Source of the DNA: Bretschneidera sinensis
Taxonomy: Eukaryota > Streptophyta > Magnoliopsida > Brassicales > Akaniaceae
Direction: 5' to 3'
DNA: 64,000 nucleotides
Assembly (NCBI GenBank): GCA_023935145.1
Contig: CM043698.1
Span: forward strand, 36,843,501 to 36,907,500
This document shows, piece by piece, positions 34,401-41,533 of the stretch. Under the pieces are notes generated by a model. The model saw only the letters and a program-made list of their open reading frames with translations. It did not search any database and was not told the DNA's origin. Made by a program: the position numbers and the translations under genes. Each line of letters begins with the position of its first letter. Positions within the stretch are counted from its first letter, which is position 1.

Positions 34401-35248
34401 AGATCATATTTTTTAATGTAAACTTATATAAGTAGGGAGCGCAATTAACGTGAAATTTTTCGTATCTATAATCCAAGTCGTTTAGCTACTAATCGAACTC
34501 AAACCCGTTTGTTTTGTATTTTTAAAACCTAACTCCGTAACTACGAATTATTTGACTACCATTACTAACCGAACCTGCATAATTACAGGTTATTAAAAGT
34601 GATTACTAGTCAAAATAACCGAATCCTAACCTGAATCAAGACTTTCTACTTGTTCACTGGAGACAGAAATCAGGAAACCTGATCGGAAAGTGTAAATCTT
34701 GAAAAATTAAAATTTGAACTTTTTGGGTTTTTTAGTGAGAAAAATAGCGGTTAGGAGAGGAGGGAGGGATGAGGAAGAAGAAAGGAGAAGAAAAAGAAAG
34801 GGAGTGCTGGTGAGGGCAGGAAGGGAGAAGCGCAGGGGAAGAGGGAGATCATAAACTTGTCAAGAATATTACGAATAATCTTGATAATTACCTGTCACCA
34901 ACCAATCTGTACATCCTGGAGATGAGGTCTTCTTCTTGCTCAGTCATCTTTATGTACTCCCACTCAATACTGCTCACTTCTGCAAACCAAAGTGGGAAAA
35001 AGAAAAAGAGAAGTGAGATAATTCAGTATTATAAGGCCTGACTCAATGCTCTGTTTGGTCTGGAAGAAATTAGAAATTTCCTCGAGTATATCTTTGCAAT
35101 CAAACTAGCTCGCTCATTTATACAGTGAGAAAAGAAAAAAAAATCCTAGACAATCCCATAAAGGTATTAATTAAAAGGCTAAAATAAGGTTAAAACCTTC
35201 AGAGTTGGATTTTGTAGTCTTGGCTTGTTTCCGAGGACGTTCGTCCAT
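13306..35248 (-). CDS. R3-MYB repressor (CAPRICE/TRIPTYCHON-like), complete gene with giant intron
   Basis: Three exons on the minus strand: 35248-35197, 34979-34892 and 13429-13306. They join in phase with GT-AG borders (88 codons, 87 residues, close to the usual 75-110). The protein starts [10 protein letters not shown]. Exon 2 has [18 protein letters not shown]; across the exon 2/3 splice comes [20 protein letters not shown]; then [17 protein letters not shown] and stop. The bHLH-binding signature [DE]Lx2[RK]x3Lx6Lx3R is complete ([20 protein letters not shown]). Intron positions match those of CPC/TRY/ETC genes, which encode small mobile nuclear proteins that compete with R2R3-MYBs for bHLH partners in trichome and root-hair patterning. 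Intron 2 is 21,462 bases and full of retroelements. The exons carry no disabling change. Whether it is still spliced is unknown. Confidence 0.88.
13700..14072 (+). mobile_element. partial or solo gypsy LTR
   Basis: Contains a TATA-like CACTATAAATATGGG near 13850, an R-like segment (GGAGAGTCCTCCGGAGGCAT and CCTCCGAGA near 13968-14010) and an end in AACATCAACA near 14072. This is the organisation of the LTR ending at 3048. No coding sequence adjoins it. The 5' boundary is not defined. Confidence 0.55.
14270..14518 (+). pseudogene. LINE-type RNase H domain, 5' half (split by Copia 1)
   Basis: Reads [14 protein letters not shown], the start of a plant LINE-type RNase H domain (normally LNTDGASKGNPG). 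In a second frame it continues with [20 protein letters not shown] and [15 protein letters not shown]. It is broken by stops and a frameshift. It stops at FDP, exactly where Copia element 1 begins after GATCC, and resumes at 27477. Confidence 0.8.
14519..15752 (+). repeat. 5' LTR of Copia element 1
   Basis: 1234 bases, begins TGTTAACC and ends TCTACA. Contains seven copies of a CCAGTCGACTGG-like palindrome (14834-15025), a TATA-like GGTTATATAAACCC near 15117, and a tandem block of TTAGCTTCCG..AGGAAGGG units of about 24 bases (15385-15470). Confidence 0.93.
14834..15025. repeat. palindromic CCAGTCGACTGG cluster, 5' LTR
   Basis: Seven copies, some with one or two changes (CCAGTCGACTAG at 14835 and 14865, CTAGTCGACTGG, CCAATCGATTGG, and CCAGTCGACTGG at 14940, 14991 and 15012). 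The consensus 12-mer is a perfect dyad and is often followed by TA. Spacing is irregular, so this is not a simple tandem array. Confidence 0.9.
15754..15766 (+). promoter_or_regulatory. primer-binding site of Copia element 1
   Basis: TTGGTATCAGAGC, one base after the 5' LTR, matches the usual plant Copia site complementary to the 3' end of initiator methionine tRNA. Confidence 0.9.
15808..17231 (+). pseudogene. Copia 1 Gag (UBN2-type with coiled-coil tail)
   Basis: Starts [11 protein letters not shown] at 15808. Stops interrupt it after KIFVER and IEE. It continues as a UBN2-type Gag ([50 protein letters not shown]). An acidic Glu-rich segment and a broken CCHC knuckle follow (CYSCK, then HIKADC in another frame after a small deletion near 16665). 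From 16815 a charged coiled-coil stretch ([16 protein letters not shown]) runs to 17231, as in SIRE-type Gag. Confidence 0.85.
17232..18418 (+). pseudogene. Copia 1 linker, protease and pre-integrase region
   Basis: A linker unusually rich in Asn, His, Tyr and Arg (about 17300-17815) leads into the protease, [14 protein letters not shown] near 17900. The catalytic motif is normally DSG, so the active Asp is changed to Asn. It continues with [20 protein letters not shown] and the pre-integrase [13 protein letters not shown] stop lies at 18350. It ends at CQMGK, where the nested gypsy element is inserted. Confidence 0.85.
18419..18914 (+). repeat. 5' LTR of nested gypsy
   Basis: Begins TGATGCAGGAGGATCC and ends GCCCGACTTCA. 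Relative to the 3' LTR it lacks about 15 bases after GGATCCGAG and a few more near the GGCAGATCAGTGC segment. TATA-like TTATAAATAAGG near 18740. Confidence 0.8.
18966..20696 (+). pseudogene. nested gypsy Gag-protease ORF fused to integrase tail
   Basis: Gag starts [20 protein letters not shown] at 18966 and contains [35 protein letters not shown] and a zinc-knuckle remnant (FKCGEQGHK), with stops and frame changes between 19234 and 19735. The protease is well preserved: [20 protein letters not shown] (active DSG) and [14 protein letters not shown]. At about 20480, where LPLGLPP would lead into RT (normally MRDIQH), the sequence jumps in frame to [12 protein letters not shown], the integrase C-terminal motif. 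The missing span of about 3 kb removes RT, RNase H and most of integrase. Confidence 0.85.
20585..21110 (+). repeat. 3' LTR of nested gypsy
   Basis: Begins TGATGCAAGAGGATCC and ends near CTGCCCAGCGTA. The first 110 bases are still in frame with the upstream pol tail, as is usual where the gypsy coding region runs into the LTR. TATA-like TTATAAATAAGG near 20936. Confidence 0.8.
21111..22034 (+). pseudogene. Copia 1 integrase
   Basis: Resumes after the nested element: [32 protein letters not shown], then after a frameshift near 21340 SDHGKEFEN and [12 protein letters not shown]. The DDE residues are visible in order (D in YMDLFGP, D in SDHG, E in VVERKN). Continues with [11 protein letters not shown] and the GKF/GIFLGYS block, and ends with a variable Pro/Gln-rich linker at 22034. 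Confidence 0.88.
22180..23680 (+). pseudogene. Copia 1 reverse transcriptase and RNase H
   Basis: Recognisable in order: [87 protein letters not shown], a frameshift near 22660, the catalytic IYVDDIIFG at about 22720, YFLGLQIE, and [15 protein letters not shown]. RNase H follows, out of frame, with [16 protein letters not shown] and [13 protein letters not shown], ending near [13 protein letters not shown] and [10 protein letters not shown]. At least four stops or shifts. Confidence 0.9.
23681..24312. other. Copia 1 spacer between pol and extra ORF
   Basis: Non-coding. Contains the internal palindrome cluster (23820-24082), a CTATAAATAG TATA-like box near 24097, and a CT-rich stretch before the ATG at 24313. 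The TATA plus downstream pyrimidine-rich leader could drive a separate transcript for the extra ORF (inference). Confidence 0.55.
23820..24082. repeat. palindromic CCAGTCGACTGG cluster, internal spacer
   Basis: Nine to ten copies of the LTR palindrome, several degenerate, between the end of pol and the extra ORF of Copia element 1. The best copies start at 23820, 23851, 23872 and 24071. The same motif in LTR and internal spacer argues for a shared function or internal duplication. Confidence 0.88.
24313..25574 (+). pseudogene. extra 3' ORF of Copia 1 (putative plant transposon protein domain)
   Basis: Begins [17 protein letters not shown] at 24313. A stop after DDSLF and a frameshift precede [20 protein letters not shown] (24522). 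Next come [40 protein letters not shown], and after stops [14 protein letters not shown] with [12 protein letters not shown]. An acidic region and a C-terminal [14 protein letters not shown] heptad-like stretch end at 25574. The central part resembles the plant family annotated as putative plant transposon protein (Transposase_32-like). It sits where some SIRE elements carry an env-like ORF. No signal peptide or transmembrane segment is evident, so an envelope role is not supported. Function unknown. Confidence 0.65.
25575..26246 (+). other. Copia 1 3' untranslated region with purine-rich tracts
   Basis: Contains GGGGGAGAAAAAAAAGAAAA near 25970, TTTAGGGGGAGCATTGCTCC near 26030, and AAAAATGGGGAGA just before the 3' LTR, the last being the likely polypurine tract. 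No gene seen. Confidence 0.65.
26247..27476 (+). repeat. 3' LTR of Copia element 1
   Basis: 1230 bases, begins TGTTGACC and ends TCTATA (terminal CA decayed). Carries the same palindrome cluster (26563-26731) and the 24-base TTAGCTTCCG tandem block (27085-27180). Small differences from the 5' LTR indicate some age. Preceded by the polypurine-type AAAAATGGGGAGA. Confidence 0.93.
26563..26731. repeat. palindromic CCAGTCGACTGG cluster, 3' LTR
   Basis: Six copies at positions equivalent to the 5' LTR cluster. Two are perfect (26563 and 26720); the others carry C-to-T or G-to-A type changes, as expected for decay of methylated CpG within GTCGAC. Confidence 0.88.
27477..27640 (+). pseudogene. LINE-type RNase H domain, 3' half (split by Copia 1)
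   Basis: Resumes with the duplicated GATCC and reads [20 protein letters not shown], the C-terminal RNase H block (normally H.xREGNxxADxLA) with its Asp. Joined to the 14270-14518 piece it gives one decayed domain, showing the Copia insertion is younger. Confidence 0.8.
27641..28619. other. no gene; perfect 19-bp inverted repeat
   Basis: AT-rich intronic sequence of the R3-MYB gene. GATTTTATCAACTTGAGCT at 28226-28244 is exactly repeated in reverse complement at 28284-28302, a stem with a 39-base loop. The first 500 bases may include the decayed tail of the RNase H element. Nothing else recognised. Confidence 0.6.
28620..29222 (+). pseudogene. LINE remnant: zinc-binding RT-associated domain (split by Copia 2)
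   Basis: A decayed [11 protein letters not shown]...DTYIWK block leads into the zf-RVT domain typical of plant LINE-type elements: [20 protein letters not shown] in mixed frame, then [20 protein letters not shown] and ARSAWDDM. It continues [20 protein letters not shown] and stops at DDSVC where the LTR of Copia element 2 starts. Stops and frameshifts throughout. Confidence 0.82.
29223..29437 (+). repeat. 5' LTR of Copia element 2
   Basis: 215 bases, TGTTAATGTGTTATATGGGC to TTAAATTCAACA. Contains a doubled 60-base segment around CACATTGGTTGTGTATAGC and GGCTTGTATAAATA (TATA-like). Confidence 0.9.
29690..30545 (+). pseudogene. Copia 2 Gag
   Basis: Copia-type Gag with [49 protein letters not shown], a stop after MRQEP (30127), then [20 protein letters not shown] degenerate zinc-knuckle remnant lies near 30500-30540. 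The leader 29476-29695 is open but looks like a decayed N-terminus. Confidence 0.85.
30740..32222 (+). pseudogene. Copia 2 protease and integrase
   Basis: Protease region [13 protein letters not shown] near 30776 (the DSG motif is altered to DSA), a frame change, [15 protein letters not shown], then the pre-integrase LWHSRLGH at about 31175 with CIHCQLAK. Integrase: [22 protein letters not shown], then a stop at 31447, [10 protein letters not shown] and [12 protein letters not shown], and [13 protein letters not shown] run of 17 C residues at 31610-31626 lies between KNGT and HRSCPE. Confidence 0.88.
32223..33968 (+). pseudogene. Copia 2 reverse transcriptase and RNase H
   Basis: [20 protein letters not shown], a stop after PIGCK (32575), [43 protein letters not shown], catalytic [13 protein letters not shown] at about 33006, [29 protein letters not shown], then RNase [35 protein letters not shown]. 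Further stops at 33671 and 33849. Inactive. Confidence 0.9.
33974..34159 (+). repeat. 3' LTR of Copia element 2 (truncated)
   Basis: Matches the 5' LTR from TGTTAATGTATTATATAGGC to TTCTCTTTATA, including the doubled CATTGGTT..TATAGC segment, then changes to LINE sequence. Preceded by the polypurine-like TTTTAGGGAGGA. Confidence 0.88.
34160..34345 (+). pseudogene. LINE remnant: RNase H start (right side of Copia 2)
   Basis: Reads [20 protein letters not shown] and [13 protein letters not shown], the beginning of the plant LINE RNase H domain, following the zf-RVT block at 28620-29222. Truncated at a stop near 34325. The junction with the Copia 2 3' LTR is ragged, so some host sequence has been deleted. 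Confidence 0.8.
34346..34891. other. R3-MYB intron, no gene seen
   Basis: Contains a purine-rich AGGAGGGAGGGATGAGGAAG-type tract (34755-34850). No coding sequence or RNA recognised. It was searched for a third MYB exon without success; the exon is at 13306-13429. Confidence 0.5.
34892..35248 (-). other. exons 1 and 2 of the R3-MYB gene
   Basis: Exon 1 (35248-35197) begins at an ATG and ends in a split Glu codon (donor GTTTTA). Exon 2 (34979-34892) follows the acceptor TTTGCAG, reads [18 protein letters not shown] and onward to VGDR, and ends at donor GTAATT. The first intron is a normal 217 bases. Confidence 0.88.
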
Positions 35249-35641
35249 TGGTTCCACAAGCACAAAAACACGCTTGCACGATCACAGACACACAAACAGA
35301 AGAAAAAGAACGAGAAGGAAAGGATATGGTCGAATATTTATCAGAAGAGCAAAAGAGAAAAGGGTAAAGTTCTGACAAAGTATATTTATATGCAATTAGA
35401 TTATAGATTTAAAGACAATGTCTGGTGTAACGAATTATAGATAAGCATGACATTGACTAGTACACAAGTAGTTATTGTCGTATTCATCTTTCCACTTGGT
35501 AGGTTTTTGGGTCATCGCTTAGCCCAGAAATAGTTTAAGTTTTTTTGCTGTGTTTTTAAACAGCCATTGGAATTAGGGTATTGAAACAATTAGCCATCCA
35601 TGATTTATTACACAATGGAAGGAATTAAGGGAAAATTTTTT
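35249..35641 (-). promoter_or_regulatory. 5' flank of the R3-MYB gene
   Basis: Upstream sequence of the minus-strand R3-MYB start (35248). It should hold the 5' UTR and proximal promoter. No defined motif is strong enough to call. The flank is cut short by the TIR element that begins at 35642. Confidence 0.4.
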
Positions 35642-35816
35642 GTTGGTTCGGATCTAAATTTAATAATTTAGATTAGTTTTCAATTTAATAATTTAGATTA
35701 GTTGAAAACTTTATTAGTAATGTTAATTTTTGGATATCATATTTATATTGACGTTATTAATGAAACTACTCAAAATCACTAGTGAAGTTTTCAGTTGGTT
35801 TAAACCATCGGGTTTA

Positions 35817-36009
35817 TATTAGAGGATTGTCACAGACCATATATTTCTCTATGTTTGAATTCATTCAACATTGTTGTTCTTTAGATTCAGGAATCAGTTT
35901 CTAACTGATCTATATTTTAGGATCTCAAACAAGAGTTTGTTATCTCATCTTTGTATTTAACTGGTGCTTGATGTATATGAAAAATACGCTTTACTTCCTT
36001 CATCAAATA
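35817..36009 (+). repeat. 5' LTR of Copia element 3
   Basis: 193 bases, TATTAGAGGATTGTCACAGA to CTTCATCAAATA. Near-identical to the 3' LTR apart from one small insertion there. Confidence 0.9.
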
Positions 36010-36074
36010 TGGTATCAAAGCTACCACAAGTGGTATAAGCCGATCCTATTTTTTTCCTCTGTTCTTCAGCATTT

Positions 36075-36745
36075 ATGGCTACCAATTCTAACCCCCCAAT
36101 CATTCACAACACCAATGAACCACACCAAACTCTTATCAGCATTAACGTTTCAGGTCAAGCCCCTCTTAAACTCATCTCTACCAATTACCTCTCCTGGAAA
36201 CTACAGTTCCAAACACTCTTCATCAGCTATGATCTTCTTGGCTATATTGATGGCTCCAAACCATGTCTGCTAGCCACCTTAACACAAACCAATACAACCA
36301 AACCCAATCCCGACTACATTCTAAGGACCAAACATGACCAATTGATCCTCAATGTTGTCATTGGCTCCATCTCACCGACCATTATTCCCTTCATTGCTCA
36401 AGCCAAGACCTCTAGACAAGCTTGGACAATCCTAGCCAACACCTATGATAAGCCCTCTCGTGGTCGTATTAAACAAATCAAAAACCAACTCAAGAACACC
36501 ACCAAAGGCTCACTTGGCATCACTGAGTTTATGCAAACAATAAAAACTCGAGCAGATGATCTTGCTCTTCTTGGAGCCCCAATTGATGAAGAAGAAATCA
36601 CAGATAAAATCCTAGATGGCCTCGGTGATGAGTACAAGGAATTAATCTGCGTTGTTCAAGCATGAGATACCATTATCACCTTTGAAGAACTTCACGAAAA
36701 ACTTCTCAATTTTGAAGCCTCTCTTCAAGCAATCCCACCCGAGTA
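36075..36745 (+). pseudogene. Copia 3 Gag
   Basis: MATNSNPPIIHNTNEPHQTL at 36075, then APLKLISTNYLSWKLQFQTL, GYIDGSKPCL, AWTILANTYDKPSRGRI and ILDGLGDEYKELICVVQA. A stop at 36663 is followed by in-frame FEELHEKLLNFEASL. A zinc-knuckle-like ICRTQGHTAKQCPS lies downstream near 36945; the first Cys of the usual CCHC is not evident. Confidence 0.88.
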
Positions 36746-36929
36746 ACCACATTTTCCAACCACTGTAAATTCCACATATAGAACCAACAAAAACTGGCGT
36801 CCTTTTAACCCCCAAGGAACTACCACCACCAACTGGCGCCCATCCTTTAACTCTGCCCATCACCCACCTGCTGCAACCAATGCAGGTCCCAATTCACCAC
36901 AGGGACCTCGTCCTCCTCCCAGACCATAC

Positions 36930-38270
36930 CTTGGTCACGATCAAATCTGCAGGACTCAGGGTCACACTGCTAAACAGTGTCCTTCATTTCGCCTAGTACT
37001 AGTTCACACATCCCCCACATCCAACTCTTTTCAATCTGGCTCACCATGGCAACCACAAGATTATCTTGCCATCAATCCTTCCACCACACCATCATGGCTT
37101 TTAGACAGTGGTGCATCCCACTATGTAACATCTAACCTGAGCAACCTCTCGCTGCATGCTCCATACATTGACAATGATGACATTATGATCGGAGATGGCT
37201 CCAATCTTCCCATCACTCACACCGGTTCCACTTCTCTCAAAACTCCTCACAATACATTTACATTAAACAATGTTCTCTGTGTTCCCCCTATGAAAAATAA
37301 TCTAATCTCTATATCCCAATTTTGCAATTCTAACAATGTTTCCATAGAGTTCTTACCAACTACTTTTCTTGTGAAACAACTTCGCACAAGGGCAACACTG
37401 TTGAGAGGACGAACTAAAGATGACATCTATGAGTGGCCAACCTCCTCCTTTTTTATTGCCTTCTCCACCATAAAGACCACTTCCTTTGACTAGCATCATA
37501 GATTAGGACACACTGCTTTTCCAATTCACAAACATATTGTTTCTGGCAATCATTTAGGTTTATCTTCTTCTTTGTCTCATGATTTCTCATGTAATACTTG
37601 TCTCTGCAATAAAAGCCACAAATTGTCTTTCTCCAACTCTACAATTTTCTCTACTCAACCTTTTGAAATCATATTTTCATCTAGATCTCTCCAATTTTCT
37701 CACACAATGGCTTTAAATATTATGTAATCTTCATTAATCACTTCACTAAGTATATCTGGTTCTACCCACTCAAACACAAATTCGAAGTCAAAGACGTTTT
37801 TATAAGATTCAAAGCCATTGTAGAAAAACACTTCAATTTAACCATCAAAAACCTCTACTCTGACAATGGTGATGAGTACATCTCCTTAGCTAATTTTCTT
37901 TCCACCACTGGTATCTCTCATCTCACCACTCCACCCCATACACCTGAACACAATGGTTACTCCAAAAGAAGACATCTTCATATAGTCGAAATAGGCCTTG
38001 CATTACTTACTCATGCTTCTTTACCCCTTTCTTATTGGACTTATGCTTTTGCCACAGCAGTATACCTTATCAATAGAATGCCCACTCCCACCTTAAATCT
38101 CTCATCACATATCAAAACTAAGGGTTTTTGGTTGCTTATGCTACCCTTGGCTCAGACCTTACATATCACAAACTTGAATCACGGTCCAAGCCTTGTGTTT
38201 TCTTGGGTACTCTTTCACTCAAAGTGCATACTACTGTCTTGATCCTTCAACCTCAAAAAACTGTCTCCAG
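36930..38270 (+). pseudogene. Copia 3 protease and integrase
   Basis: Protease WLLDSGASHYVTSNLSNLSL at about 37098 with intact DSG, then NNVLCVPPMKNNLISISQFC, and the GRTKDDIYEWP linker. The pre-integrase HHRLGHTAF comes after a stop at 37491. Integrase motifs are present only as scattered pieces in changing frames (for example the region of SDNGDEY near 37860 and RRHLHIVE near 37970). Heavily decayed. Confidence 0.8.
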
Positions 38271-38699
38271 ACATGTCAAATTTGTTGAGTCTTAGTTCCC
38301 CTACACTTCATTATCTGGTCAGTCTCCTTGTCCTCTTCCTAGCACCATCGCCACTTAGATTCCTCCACCAATTCGAGTTGTCTCATCTCCTTCCCAACCA
38401 CTACTCACTATGCCATCTGAAGTCATCATCCCTCAGCAACCTCCATGTGAAGCTTCAACACACTCTCCAGCGCCTGTTCCATCCTCCAACATAACCTAAG
38501 CCACCCATCCAAACTCAACTCTCCTGCCATCCTCAACCAATCCTACCCCATCCATAAATATCCCAACATCACCTCCTTCTAACCCAACCGAAAATCATCC
38601 CCTTTCAACTCACTCTATGACCACACGAGCCAAGAACCACATTCACAAACCAATAACGAAAATGAACCTTCATACCCAACTCTCAAAATCCAACGAACT

Positions 38700-40281
38700 T
38701 GAACCAACCACAGTGACTAAAGCCCTTATAGATCCTAAGTGGCGTCAAGCCATGTCTGATGAGTGTGATGCTTTAGTTTAGAATGGAACATGGGAACTTG
38801 TACCACCTGATTCTAGTCAGAATATAGTTGGATGTAAATGGATTTTCGCATTAAACGTAACTCTGATGGCTCTATTGACAGGTTTAAAGCAAGTTTGTTC
38901 GTAAAAGGCTTTCATCAAAGACTAAGAGTTGATTACCTAGACATTTTCAGTCCCGTTTTCAAACCAACCATAGTACATGTTGTCCTTAGCCTTGCGTCTC
39001 TCGAGGTTGGTCCTTACGACAACTTGATGTCAACAATTCTTTTCTCCAAGGACACCTCTCTGAGAATGTTTACATGCAACAACCATCAGGTTTTGTTGAT
39101 CAAGATCATCCATTCTATGTCTGTAAACTTCGAAAAGCAATCTATGGCCTCAAGCAAGCACCTCAAGCCTGGTATCATGAACTCCATAGCTTTTTTCTTC
39201 ACTTTGGATTCAAGAATTCTCATGCTAATACCTCTCTGTTTATTCTCATTGCTGCTGGACATATTATATATCTACTTATATATATATGGATGATTTAATA
39301 ATCACTGGTGACAATGCTAATATGGTTGACTCTTTTGTTAATGTTCTTGCTCATTGGTTTTCAATTAAGGATCTTGGATAGCTATCTTATTTCTTTGGTG
39401 TTGAAGTAGTCTCAAATTAGCATGGTATTTTACTTTCTCAAATGAGTTACATTCTGGATATTCTGACTCGAACTCATATAACTGATGCCAAACCCGTGCT
39501 TATTCCTATTCTAACAAGTCCACATCTGATTTTAAAATCGGGTTCTCCTTTGTCTGATCCCACAGAGTACCGAACAGTTGTTGGCAGCCTTCAATATCTC
39601 TTTATTACAATACCTGACCTTGCCTTTGCGGTTAACAAGCTCTCTCAATATACGCACACACCAACAACTGACCATTGGATCTTTGTTAAATATCTACTAC
39701 GCTATCTGTGTGGCACTATTAATGAAGGCCTACAAATACATCATCAGTCCCCATTGAATCTACATGCCTTTTCAGATCATCTTCATCGCGACTTACCACT
39801 AAACTTACAAGCCTATTCCGACGCAGATTGGGTAGGTGACGAGGATGATTTTTCTTCTACCAGTGTTTATGTCATCTATCTTGGTCGCAATCCTGTCTCC
39901 TTGAGTTTTAAGAAGCGAAAAACTGTTGCTAGATCATCCACTGAAGGTGAATACAGATCAGTGGCTATTGCAATTGTTGAGCTCAATTGGCTTTGCTATC
40001 TTCTTACTGATCTTGGCGTTCAACTACCTTGTTGTCCCGTCGTCTACTATGACAATGTTGGTGTTACCCAACTCTGTTCCAATCCCGTGTTTCACTCCAA
40101 AATGAAACATATCGCTATTGATTTTCACTTCATTAGGGACCAAGTCCAAAATGGTGTCTTTTGTGTTGCTCATGTGTCCTCAGAAGATCAACTTGTTGAT
40201 GCCCTCACCAAGCTTCTTCCTTGTGCTCGTTTTCTTGATCTCAAATACAAGATTGGACTTCCCTCTCGAGCTCCATCTTGA
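38700..40281 (+). pseudogene. Copia 3 reverse transcriptase and RNase H
   Basis: PKWRQAMSDECDAL, CKWIFRIKRNSDGSIDRFKA in mixed frames, FVKGFHQRLRVDYLDIFSPV, KAIYGLKQAPQAWYHELHSF, and the YMDD block near 39286, out of frame. From 39442 a long open stretch gives DAKPVLIPILTSP, TEYRTVVGSLQYLFITIPDL, then RNase H AYSDADWVGDEDD, KKRKTVARSSTEGEYRSVA and HFIRDQVQNG to a stop at 40281. A short internal duplication (NLHAFSDH / NLQAYSDAD) precedes the RNase H Asp. Confidence 0.88.
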
Positions 40282-40288
40282 AGGGGCA

Positions 40289-40494
40289 TATTAAAGGATT
40301 GTAACAGACTATTGTAACAGACCATATATTTCTCTATGTTTGAATTCATTCAACATTGTTGTTCCTTAGATTTAGGAACCAGTTTCTAACTGATCTATAT
40401 TTTAGGATCTCAAAGAAGAGTTTGCTATCTCATCTTTGTATTTAAGTGGTGCTTAATATATATGAAAAATACACTTTACTTCTTTCATCTGATA
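40289..40494 (+). repeat. 3' LTR of Copia element 3
   Basis: 206 bases, TATTAAAGGATTGTAACAGA to CTTTCATCTGATA, with a short duplication (TTGTAACAGACTATTGTAAC) near its start relative to the 5' LTR. Confidence 0.9.
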
Positions 40495-40734
40495 GTTTAG
40501 ACCCGAGCCAACCAATTTTTTTTTTTTTAATGTCATCATCAACTTGTCTTTTTCTCTGAGTGGTCCACTTCTCCTGTTTGGTTTATACTCTGAAACAAAA
40601 AGATCAATTCCTATTTTACGTTTTCAGTGCACTAGAAAACTAATTTTTTTGAACTAAAATAAATAAAACAAAAAAAAAGTCGAAATTTTAATGGAATTTA
40701 TTCGATGAGTAATTATAATGGAGTCTCATAGAAT

Positions 40735-40896
40735 AAGTTCTGATTGGGCCCGTACTCCAAAAGCAGATTCAAAGGTGATTTGATAGAAGTGAAGGAATCC
40801 CACTCACTCGACGCCTATATATTTGCTTCAAACACTGCCTTGTGGAAGCACCAAGCAACCACAAAAGAGAGCCTTCCTTTGCCTCAATTCACCACT
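40735..40896 (+). promoter_or_regulatory. core promoter of paralogous gene A
   Basis: AAAAGCAGATTCAAAG, GAATCCCACTCACTC and ACGCCTATATATTTGC (TATA box at about 40816-40823) recur in the same order and spacing upstream of gene B (54515-54590). The TATA position predicts transcription start near 40845, placing the ATG at 40897 rather than the more upstream in-frame ATG at 40744. Confidence 0.7.
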
Positions 40897-41533
40897 ATGG
40901 CCTCAATGCAATGCTATAAGCCCGCCGAACAAACCTACCAAGAACACTCGTTGGGTCAAAAAGTCTCCGACGTGTCTAGTTGGCCATTCAAGTCCTTCGA
41001 CCAAAACCAAACGGCCCATACTGAGATCCAATACTACAGCAAGACCCAATACTCCAAACAGGGAGTGGTCAAGACCCAAAGTTGCTGCAGCCAGACGGAG
41101 ATCCGCGACCCAAACAATACAGTGGCCCAAGCCAATGGACACAAACGCTTGGGCCAGAACATTGCATCCAATGGTACTGTGCATGGGAAAAAGAGGGGTG
41201 AGGAGCACAAGAGGAGAGGTCTGCTCCAAAGGATCAAGGATGGAATTACTGGTGATAGCAGCGGCAGTAGCAGCAGTGAAAGTGACAGCGACGATGATCA
41301 ATCAGGCAAAAGGAACTCCGGAAGGCAAGTTTTTCAATGCAATGTTTTTTCTTTTGAAGTTTGTGACAATAGTAACTGAAATCGAACCCATGTCTTCACA
41401 ATAAAGAATGTGTCCATTGAGCTAAATTCACGATTAATGCAATACTTTTGAATCATGTAACTTATCGAAATTTGTATTCTAATTTTCTTTTTGGTGTTTA
41501 ATTTGCAGGACTAAGAGTGGCAGCTGTGAATGA
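40897..41533 (+). CDS. unknown plant protein, paralogue A (Lys/Ser/Asp-rich tail)
   Basis: Exon 1 (40897-41324) and exon 2 (41509-41533) join in phase to encode 150 residues. The intron begins GCAAGT rather than GT and ends TTTGCAG, a GC-AG intron. The protein starts MASMQCYKPAEQTYQEHSLG, is rich in Gln, His and Lys, carries a basic stretch (GKKRGEEHKRRGLLQRIKDG) and then a Ser/Asp run (SSSSESDSDDD), ending TKSGSCE. No signal peptide, membrane segment or known domain. It shares start, acidic Ser tail, promoter and intron with gene B at 54664. Family not recognised; hydrophilic, low-complexity composition could fit a stress-related or disordered protein, but that is a guess. Confidence 0.7.

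Larger units (their letters stand above)
13430..34891 (-). other. 21.5-kb second intron of the R3-MYB gene, transposon-filled
   Basis: Donor GTAATT (34891 downward) and acceptor AACAG (ending 13430) are canonical. The intron contains, in order on the plus strand, a partial gypsy LTR, an RNase H remnant split by Copia element 1 (with nested gypsy), an inverted repeat, and a LINE remnant split by Copia element 2. All recognised retroelement coding is on the plus strand, antisense to the host gene. Confidence 0.85.
35817..40494 (+). mobile_element. Ty1/Copia element 3, 4.7 kb
   Basis: LTRs at 35817-36009 and 40289-40494, target duplication GTTTA at 35812-35816 and 40495-40499, primer site TGGTATCAAAGC at 36010, gag-protease-integrase-RT-RNase H in order, and AGGGGCATA polypurine-like sequence before the 3' LTR. 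LTRs begin TATTAG/TATTAA and end TA rather than TG...CA. Short LTRs and Gag type suggest the Ale/Retrofit lineage (inference). Many stops. Confidence 0.92.
35642..40513. mobile_element. TIR element (MITE-like) split by Copia 3
   Basis: Left end GTTGGTTCGGATCTAAA (35642-35658) is the near-perfect reverse complement of the right end TTTAGACCCGAGCCAACC (40496-40513). Without Copia element 3 the unit is about 190 bases, AT-rich and non-coding, with internal AATTTAATAATTTAGATTAG repeats. AT-rich flanks prevent a clear target duplication. Confidence 0.65.

Noticed and set aside
34346..34891. Third R3-MYB exon expected just after exon 2
   Set aside because: Not present here; the matching in-phase exon is at 13306-13429. 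I first read the gene as truncated and corrected this.
40903..41404. Overlapping ORFs on both strands inside gene A
   Set aside because: Only the frame from 40897 has a promoter, a start equivalent to gene B and a matching intron.
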